Assembly: GCF_030345095.1 (NCBI RefSeq)
Contig: NZ_CP128360.1
Span: 248,001 to 312,000, forward strand
Origin: Solwaraspora sp. WMMA2056
Lineage (GTDB): Bacteria; Actinomycetota; Actinomycetes; Mycobacteriales; Micromonosporaceae
Direction of reading: 5' to 3'
Length of the DNA stretch: 64,000 nt
Shown here: positions 58,928-64,000 of the stretch, piece by piece
Position numbering within the stretch: the stretch's first letter is position 1
Layout: every line of letters begins with the position of its first letter
Position numbers and translations under genes: made by a program
Notes under the pieces: generated by a model
The model's input: the letters and a program-made list of their open reading frames with translations, nothing else
What the model was told of the DNA's origin: nothing
The model's database searches: none

Positions 58928-60115
58928 GTGGCGATCGACCGCGATGCGAACAAGACTGCCGGCGCTGGCACGCCCGGCCGGGTCGGTGCCGTCGGCTCCC
59001 CGGCCCGCCCGATCAGCGCCGGCACGTCCGCGTTGACCACCCCGGCAGCCACCGGCGACCCGCTGCGGGCCAATCTGGCCCTGATGGCGCCGGGTACCGC
59101 GCTGCGCGACGGGCTGGAACGGATCCTGCGCGGACGAACCGGCGCACTGATCGTGCTCGGCTACGACAAACAGGTCGAGTCGCTGTGCACCGGCGGTTTC
59201 CCGTTGGACGTCGAGTTCTCCTCCACCCGGGTCCGTGAGCTGTGCAAGATGGACGGCGCGGTGGTGCTCTCCAGCGACGGCACCCGGATCGTCCGGGCCG
59301 CCGTGCACCTGATGCCGGATCCGTCGATCCCCACCGAGGAGTCCGGCACCCGGCACCGCACCGCCGAACGGGTCGCCCGGCAGACCGGCTACCCGGTGAT
59401 CTCGGTCAGCCAGTCGATGCGGATCATCAGCCTCTACGTCAACGGTCAACGGCACGTGCTCGACGACTCCGCCGCGATCCTGTCCCGGGCCAACCAGGCG
59501 CTGGCCACTCTGGAGCGCTACAAGCTGCGCCTCGACGAGGTCTCCGGCACCCTGTCCGCCCTGGAGATCGAGGATCTGGTGACCGTCCGGGACGCGGTCG
59601 CCGTGGTGCAGCGGCTGGAGATGGTCCGCCGGATCGCCGACGAGATCGCCGGGTACGTCGTCGAGCTCGGCACCGACGGGCGACTGCTCGCCCTGCAGCT
59701 CGACGAGCTGATGGCCGGCGTCGACGCCGACCGGACCCTGGTGATCCGCGACTACCTGCCGACCGGGCGCAAGCCCCGCACCCTGGACGAGGCCCTGGTC
59801 GAGCTGGACCTGCTGACCGCGACCGAGCTGATCGACCTGGTCGCGGTGGCCAAGGCGATCGGGTACGCCGGCTCCACCGAGGCACTGGACGCGGCGGTCA
59901 GCCCGCGTGGGTTCCGGCTGCTGGCCAAGGTGCCCCGGCTGCCGGTGGCGGTGGTCGACCGGCTGGTCAACCACTTCGGCAGCCTGCAGCGGCTGCTCGG
60001 GGCCACCGTGGAGGACCTGCAGGCCGTCGACGGTGTCGGTGACGCCCGGGCGCGCAGCGTACGGGAAGGATTGTCCCGGCTGGCCGAGGCGTCGATCCTG
60101 GAACGCTACGTCTGA
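58928..60115 (+). CDS. disA: DNA integrity scanning diadenylate cyclase DisA
   Basis: A 395-residue protein that makes cyclic di-AMP and scans DNA for lesions. The cyclase domain has [19 protein letters not shown], the catalytic DGA in [13 protein letters not shown] near residue 109, and [13 protein letters not shown] near 141. A helical linker and a C-terminal helix-hairpin-helix ([20 protein letters not shown]) follow. Located next to radA, as in many Gram-positive genomes, where the two proteins interact. Confidence 0.96.
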   Translation: MAIDRDANKTAGAGTPGRVGAVGSPARPISAGTSALTTPAATGDPLRANLALMAPGTALRDGLERILRGRTGALIVLGYDKQVESLCTGGFPLDVEFSSTRVRELCKMDGAVVLSSDGTRIVRAAVHLMPDPSIPTEESGTRHRTAERVARQTGYPVISVSQSMRIISLYVNGQRHVLDDSAAILSRANQALATLERYKLRLDEVSGTLSALEIEDLVTVRDAVAVVQRLEMVRRIADEIAGYVVELGTDGRLLALQLDELMAGVDADRTLVIRDYLPTGRKPRTLDEALVELDLLTATELIDLVAVAKAIGYAGSTEALDAAVSPRGFRLLAKVPRLPVAVVDRLVNHFGSLQRLLGATVEDLQAVDGVGDARARSVREGLSRLAEASILERYV

Positions 60116-60125
60116 GCCGTCCTGG

Positions 60126-60896
60126 TCAGTTGGTGATGGTCACGACGAACGGCTCGCTCACCTTGCTGCCCAGCCGGGCGAACAGCTGGTACTCGCCGGC
60201 GGCGAGATGGTCACCGGCGGCGACGTCGTTGGCGCAGGTGCTGGCCGCCCGACCGTTCCAGCTGACCTGGTAGTCGCGGGCCGTCCCCGGGCCGAACGTC
60301 TGCACGTCGGTGCCGCGCGCCGAGCCGCAGGTGTCCGACGACCAGATCAGCTCGGCACCACGCTTGAGGTAGAGCTCCTGCGGGTCGGCGCCCACGTCCC
60401 GGTCGCAGGTACGGCTGCCGGCGTTCTGCACCCGCAGACGCAGCGCCAGAGTCACGCCCCGTTGGGCACTCGCCGGGGACGCGGAGGCCGTCAGCAGCAG
60501 CTCGTCGTCGGTGCAGGCTCCGGCGGACGGACCGACCGGCGCCTGCGGCAGACCCGGGTCCCCGCCACCGGCGGCGGGCGGCTGACCGCCGGTCGCACCG
60601 CCGTCGCCGGTACCGCCGTCGCCAGTGCCACCGTCGCCCGTACCGCCGGCGTCGCCGGTGCCGCCACCGGAGGCCCCGTCGTCACCGCCGTCGTCGGCCG
60701 GCGGTGAGCCCGTGGTCGGGGTGAGGATCTCGCCCGACGGCGTCGGTGTCGGCGTCGGGCCGCCACCCACACCGGACCGGTCGGAGCCGTTGCAGGAGTA
60801 GACCACGATGAACAGCAGCATCAACACTGCGCCGAGCACGACGGCACGACGCCGCCAGTAGATGGCGGATGGCAGCGGGCCAACCGTCAGTCGCAT
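60126..60896 (-). CDS. Membrane-anchored secreted protein with Gly-rich linker
   Basis: A 256-residue protein: membrane anchor near residues 18-38 (RAVVLGAVLMLLFIVVYSC), a Pro/Thr then Gly/Asp/Thr linker made of TGDGG repeats, and a C-terminal Ig-like domain of ~125 residues with cysteine pairs (SRTCDRDVG, SDTCGSARG, STCANDVA). ATG 60896 is used. Its 3' end faces disA. Function unknown. Confidence 0.78.
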   Translation of the reverse strand: MRLTVGPLPSAIYWRRRAVVLGAVLMLLFIVVYSCNGSDRSGVGGGPTPTPTPSGEILTPTTGSPPADDGGDDGASGGGTGDAGGTGDGGTGDGGTGDGGATGGQPPAAGGGDPGLPQAPVGPSAGACTDDELLLTASASPASAQRGVTLALRLRVQNAGSRTCDRDVGADPQELYLKRGAELIWSSDTCGSARGTDVQTFGPGTARDYQVSWNGRAASTCANDVAAGDHLAAGEYQLFARLGSKVSEPFVVTITN

Positions 60897-60964
60897 GATG
60901 GCACACCGTATCGGCAAGTCCGGGTCGGCCGGCACGCGACGCGCCGACGCCCCGGGCGGGTCCG

Positions 60965-61525
60965 TCAGAGATATGTCTTGCGCGCGAAGACCGCGTGCGC
61001 GCCGGCCACCCGGTCCAGAAAGAGCAGGCCGGCACAGTGGTCGATCTCGTGCTGCAGGGCACGGGCCTCGAACCCGTCGGTGACCAGGCGGACCGGCTCT
61101 CCCGTGCCGGGCAGCTGCGCCTCGACCACCACCCGGCTGGCCCGCTTGACGTCACCAGTGAGGTCGGGAACGGACATGCAGCCCTCCCGGCCGGGTCGCC
61201 ACCGGGTCGCCTCGACCAGCCGTGCGTTGCACAGCACGAACGTGCCGTGTCCGGTGACGGTCTTCGGATGTCCGGTCACGTCGACGGCGAAGACCTGTGC
61301 GCCGACGCCGACCTGCGGCGCGGCCAGGCCGACACAGCCCGGCGACACCCGCATGGTGGCGACCAGGTCGGCGGCGAGCCGCACCACCTCGGCCGCGCAC
61401 GGATCGACCGGCTCGCCGGGCCGGCTGAGCGTCTGATCAGGCGCGGTGACCACCGGGAGCACCTGGCCCGGTACGCCCAGCGCCGCCTCGGTCCAGTCGG
61501 CGAGCGGACGGCTGACGGTGCTCAC
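60965..61525 (-). CDS. def: Peptide deformylase
   Basis: A 186-residue deformylase that removes the formyl group from new proteins. All three motifs are present: CVGLAAPQVG near residue 65, EGCMS near 114, and the metal-binding HEIDH near 158. GTG 61525 overlaps the upstream ACT-domain gene by four bases (GTGA). Confidence 0.94.
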   Translation of the reverse strand: MSTVSRPLADWTEAALGVPGQVLPVVTAPDQTLSRPGEPVDPCAAEVVRLAADLVATMRVSPGCVGLAAPQVGVGAQVFAVDVTGHPKTVTGHGTFVLCNARLVEATRWRPGREGCMSVPDLTGDVKRASRVVVEAQLPGTGEPVRLVTDGFEARALQHEIDHCAGLLFLDRVAGAHAVFARKTYL

Positions 61526-62034
61526 AGCACGTCCGAATCGACCGGTCGCAGGGTCACCTCGACGTCGAGCTCCCGCCCGGTCTCCGCCAGCCGCCGGCCC
61601 ACCTCGGGCGCCGAACCGACCGGCAGTTCGACCTCGGCGACCAGTACGTAGAGCGGGCCGGTCAGCCGGGTGGTCAGGTCGGTGACGTTGCCGCCCGCCT
61701 CGGCGACCACCCGCGTCACTGCGGCGACGATGCCCAACCGGTCGGCTCCGTGCACACTGACCAGGTACGGCTCCCCGGCCGGCGGCAGCTGGTTGTCGGC
61801 CGGGACCGGCCGTACGGTGGCCAGCAGCTGGTCGTCGGCGGTCAGCCCGCGCAGCGCCGCGTCGACGTCGGACCCGGCCGGACCGGTGCAGACCAGGGTC
61901 ATCGCGAAGTGACCGCGCAGCCGGGTCATCGTGGAGTCGGTCAGGTTCGCGCCGAGACCCGCCAACGCCTCGGCGACGTCCGCGACGATCCCCGGCCGGT
62001 CCCGGCCGATCACGGTGATCGCGATTTCGTTCAT
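61522..62034 (-). CDS. Double ACT-domain protein (GcvR-like)
   Basis: A 170-residue protein with two ACT domains: IAITVIGRDRPGIVADVAEA at the start and YLVSVHGADRLGIVAAVTRV near residue 88. This is the arrangement of GcvR, a regulator linked to glycine cleavage. In actinobacteria the ligand and target are not established. ATG 62034 is used. Translationally coupled to def. Confidence 0.88.
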   Translation of the reverse strand: MNEIAITVIGRDRPGIVADVAEALAGLGANLTDSTMTRLRGHFAMTLVCTGPAGSDVDAALRGLTADDQLLATVRPVPADNQLPPAGEPYLVSVHGADRLGIVAAVTRVVAEAGGNVTDLTTRLTGPLYVLVAEVELPVGSAPEVGRRLAETGRELDVEVTLRPVDSDVL

Positions 62035-62129
62035 GCCTGTCGGGCCCTCACTTCCGGTCGACTCCACCTGAGCAGTCTGCCCGACCGGATGACGGGGCGT
62101 CCGCGCGGCCTGGCAGGATCGTCCCCGCT

Positions 62130-63026
62130 ATGCGTGACGTGAGCTTCGCTGATGCCGCCATCGAATGGTACGACCGCAACGCCCGCGACCTGCCGTGGCG
62201 TGAGCCGGGGATCGGCGCATGGGCGATCCTGGTCAGCGAGGTGATGCTGCAGCAGACACCGGTGGTCCGGGTGTTGCCGGCCTGGCGGGCCTGGTTGGAC
62301 CGGTGGCCGGAGCCGGCGGCGCTGGCGGCAGACCCACCCGCCGAGGCGATCCGGATGTGGAACCGGCTCGGCTATCCACGTCGGGCGTTGCGGCTGCACG
62401 AGTGCGCCGTCGAGCTGGTCACCCGGCACGGTGGCGCGGTGCCGACCGACCTGGACGAGCTGCTCGCGCTGCCCGGGGTCGGCATGTACACGGCGCGGGC
62501 GGTCGCCGCGTTCGCGTACGGGCAGCGTCATCCGGTGGTCGACACGAACGTACGACGGTTGGTGGCCCGGGCGATCGACGGCGCCGCCGACGCCGGTCCG
62601 GCCACCCGACCGGCGGACCTGGTGGCCACGGCGGCCCTGCTGCCGGTGGAGCCGGCCCGGGCCGCCCGGGCCAGCGCCGCGTTCATGGAGCTGGGTGCGG
62701 TGGTCTGTGTGGCCCGTACGCCCCGTTGCGGTGGCTGCCCGATGGCCCGACGGTGTGCCTGGCGGGCGGCGGGCAGCCCGCCGCTGGTCGGCCCGAGCCG
62801 GCGACCGCAGCAGTACGCCGGCACCGACCGGCAGGTACGTGGGCTGCTGCTGGCGGTGCTGCGGGAGGCGACCGGCCCGGTGCCGCAGCAGCGGCTGGAC
62901 ACGGTCTGGGCCGACGATCTGCAGCGCCGCCGGGCGTTGGCCAGCCTGATCGAGGACGGCCTGGTGGAGCCGGTCGGCCACGACGACGCACCGCCGACCG
63001 GGTACGCCCTGGCCGGCCAGGGCTGA
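62130..63026 (+). CDS. mutY: A/G-specific adenine glycosylase
   Basis: A 298-residue MutY that removes adenine mispaired with 8-oxoguanine. Catalytic Glu is in SEVMLQQTPV near residue 37; the HhH is LPGVGMYTARAVAAFAYG near 113 and the Asp is in VVDTNVRRLVA near 137. Four cluster cysteines follow the C-x6-C-x2-C-x5-C pattern in CVARTPRCGGCPMARRC near 193. It lacks most of the C-terminal NUDIX-like domain, as in many actinobacterial MutY proteins. Confidence 0.94.
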   Translation: MRDVSFADAAIEWYDRNARDLPWREPGIGAWAILVSEVMLQQTPVVRVLPAWRAWLDRWPEPAALAADPPAEAIRMWNRLGYPRRALRLHECAVELVTRHGGAVPTDLDELLALPGVGMYTARAVAAFAYGQRHPVVDTNVRRLVARAIDGAADAGPATRPADLVATAALLPVEPARAARASAAFMELGAVVCVARTPRCGGCPMARRCAWRAAGSPPLVGPSRRPQQYAGTDRQVRGLLLAVLREATGPVPQQRLDTVWADDLQRRRALASLIEDGLVEPVGHDDAPPTGYALAGQG

Positions 63027-63062
63027 CCCGTCCCGTACCGCGTGCGGGACGGACGGACCCCC

Positions 63063-63130
63063 GTGACGCCGTGCGGGGCGGACGGACCCCCCGTGACGCC
63101 GTGAGGCGCGGCCGGACCCCCGTGACGCCG
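63063..63130. repeat. 29-30-bp tandem repeat after mutY
   Basis: GTGACGCCGTG recurs at 63063, 63093 and 63122, each followed by CGGGGCGGACGGACC or similar. The last unit runs into the terminator hairpin, so the array looks like partial duplications of the left terminator arm. Confidence 0.7.
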
Positions 63131-63164
63131 TGAGGCGTCGCCGGTGCCCCGGCGACGCCTCACG
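63129..63164. terminator. Bidirectional terminator between mutY and clpC
   Basis: CGTGAGGCGTCGCCGG (63129-63144) pairs perfectly with 63149-63164 around the loop TGCC. Both flanking genes end toward it. Confidence 0.8.
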
Positions 63165-63186
63165 AACAGGTGGTGCTTGTACAGAC

Positions 63187-64000
63187 CTACTCGTCGGCAC
63201 CGGCGGCGGCCGTGCCGCCGAGGTCGGCGGGCACTGCGTCCGGCACGGTGACCGGCCGATCCGAGCCCCGGAACACCAACTTGGACTTGTCGATGTCCTC
63301 GGGGTCGCCGTCGCAGTCGATGACCACGATCTGACCCGCCTTGAGCTCGTTGAACAGGATCCGCTCCGACAGGTTGTCCTCGATGTCGCGCTGGATGGTG
63401 CGGCGCAGCGGCCGGGCACCCAGCACCGGGTCGAAGCCCTTCTTCGCCAGGTACTTCTTGGCGTTTTCGGTGAGCTCCATGCTCATGTCCTTGTTCCGCA
63501 GCTGGGTCTCGATCCGGGCGATCATGATGTCCACGATCGACAGGATCTCGGTGCGGTTCAGCTGGTGGAACACGATGGTGTCGTCGATCCGGTTGAGGAA
63601 CTCCGGCCGGAAGTGCTGCTTCAGCTCGTCGTTGACCTTCTGCTTCATCCGGTCGTAGTTGGAGTCGTTGTCCTCCGACGCCTGGAAGCCCAGCGACACC
63701 GCCTTGGCCACGTCCCGGGTGCCCAGGTTCGTGGTCAGGATGATCACGGTGTTCTTGAAGTCGACGATCCGACCCTGACCGTCGGTGAGCCGACCGTCCT
63801 CCAGGATCTGCAGCAACGTGTTGAACACGTCCGGGTGGGCCTTCTCGATCTCGTCGAAGAGCACCACCGAGAACGGCCGACGCCGGACCTTCTCGGTCAG
63901 CTGGCCACCCTCGTCGTAGCCGACGTACCCGGGCGGGGCACCGACCAGCCGGGACACCGTGTACCGGTCGTGGAACTCGGACATGTCCAGCTGGATCAGG
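63187..64000 (-). CDS. clpC: ATP-dependent Clp protease ATP-binding subunit ClpC (C-terminal part)
   Basis: The last ~271 residues of ClpC; the 5' part lies beyond the right edge. Visible elements of the second AAA+ domain: GAPPGYVGYDEGGQLTEKVR, Walker B VVLFDEIEKAHPDVFN, sensor-1 VIILTTNLGTRDV, and the arginine-sensor FRPEFLNRIDDTIVF. The C-terminal D2 small domain has GARPLRRTIQRDIEDNLSER. ClpC unfolds proteins for ClpP. The tail beyond LVFRGSDRP is Pro/Ala-rich as in other actinobacteria. Confidence 0.96.
   Translation of the reverse strand, partial: LIQLDMSEFHDRYTVSRLVGAPPGYVGYDEGGQLTEKVRRRPFSVVLFDEIEKAHPDVFNTLLQILEDGRLTDGQGRIVDFKNTVIILTTNLGTRDVAKAVSLGFQASEDNDSNYDRMKQKVNDELKQHFRPEFLNRIDDTIVFHQLNRTEILSIVDIMIARIETQLRNKDMSMELTENAKKYLAKKGFDPVLGARPLRRTIQRDIEDNLSERILFNELKAGQIVVIDCDGDPEDIDKSKLVFRGSDRPVTVPDAVPADLGGTAAAGADE

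Noticed and set aside
63063-63130. Three regularly spaced repeats as a mini CRISPR array
   Set aside because: Units are contiguous and derive from the terminator arm; no spacers and no cas genes nearby.

Overview
The window is high-GC actinobacterial chromosome. Gene content (mutY, def, disA, radA, carD–ispD–ispF, XRE-DUF5753/DUF397 pairs), start codons (many GTG, ATGA/GTGA overlaps) and a recurring GATCTTGC/CGATAA palindrome all suggest the Micromonosporaceae (Micromonospora/Actinoplanes-like). No rRNA, tRNA, CRISPR array or intact insertion sequence was seen. Most of the window is ordinary chromosome. The accessory character is in 1–9 kb, 25–31 kb and 37–45 kb, where toxin–antitoxin pairs, gene relics and frameshifted genes collect.

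Layout. 1–1.2 kb: 5' part of a DUF2397/TIGR02677 gene, the JetA-type subunit of type II Wadjet anti-plasmid systems; the rest lies left of the window. 1.3–9.5 kb: two relics of a PNPOx/ferredoxin-reductase fusion protein, an SDR/LysR divergent pair, a CPBP protease facing a DUF2975–HTH operon, a Phd/PIN toxin–antitoxin pair, a TetR/siderophore-interacting pair and small genes. 9.4–14.4 kb: a DUF4956–VTC polyphosphate polymerase–carbohydrate-binding lipoprotein operon divergent from a Tat-exported PhoX-like phosphatase; 11-bp GTTCA repeats between them resemble a PHO box. 15.4–21.2 kb: class I fumarase, a beta-propeller protein, an MFS exporter and its ArsR-like regulator.

21.3–25.3 kb: an Lrp regulator, 4-hydroxyphenylpyruvate dioxygenase, an RDD protein and an aromatic/histidinol-phosphate aminotransferase. 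These connect functionally with 45.0–48.4 kb, where homogentisate dioxygenase and fumarylacetoacetase sit with a translationally coupled gene of unknown function; no maleylacetoacetate isomerase is recognisable. 25.4–27.7 kb: a WxL/DUF916-like surface-protein locus with two apparent single-base frameshifts. 29–37 kb: an SRPBCC/ArsR pair, a large perfect palindrome, and a MacAB-type ABC exporter operon divergent from its two-component system and a lipoprotein.

37–45 kb: SDR/TetR and aldo-keto reductase/MerR divergent pairs with clear operators, an echo of the aldo-keto reductase 3' end, small conserved membrane proteins, an XRE-DUF5753/DUF397 pair in which DUF397 has an internal 60-bp duplication, and a MazF-like toxin–antitoxin pair. 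48.5–51.4 kb: a TPR protein, ispF, ispD and carD. 52.5–56.6 kb: a type III polyketide synthase, acyl-CoA-dehydrogenase-like flavoprotein, methyltransferase and UbiA prenyltransferase, the gene set expected for a prenylated alkyl-resorcinol/hydroquinone like the agq products of Actinoplanes missouriensis. 56.7–64 kb: a lipoprotein, radA (apparently with a CTG start), disA, a secreted protein, peptide deformylase, an ACT-domain protein, mutY, and clpC running off the right edge.

Regulation visible in sequence: several divergent pairs carry good palindromic or phased-repeat operators, and several genes (both antitoxins, one TetR, disA) look leaderless, with TANNNT six bases before the start codon.
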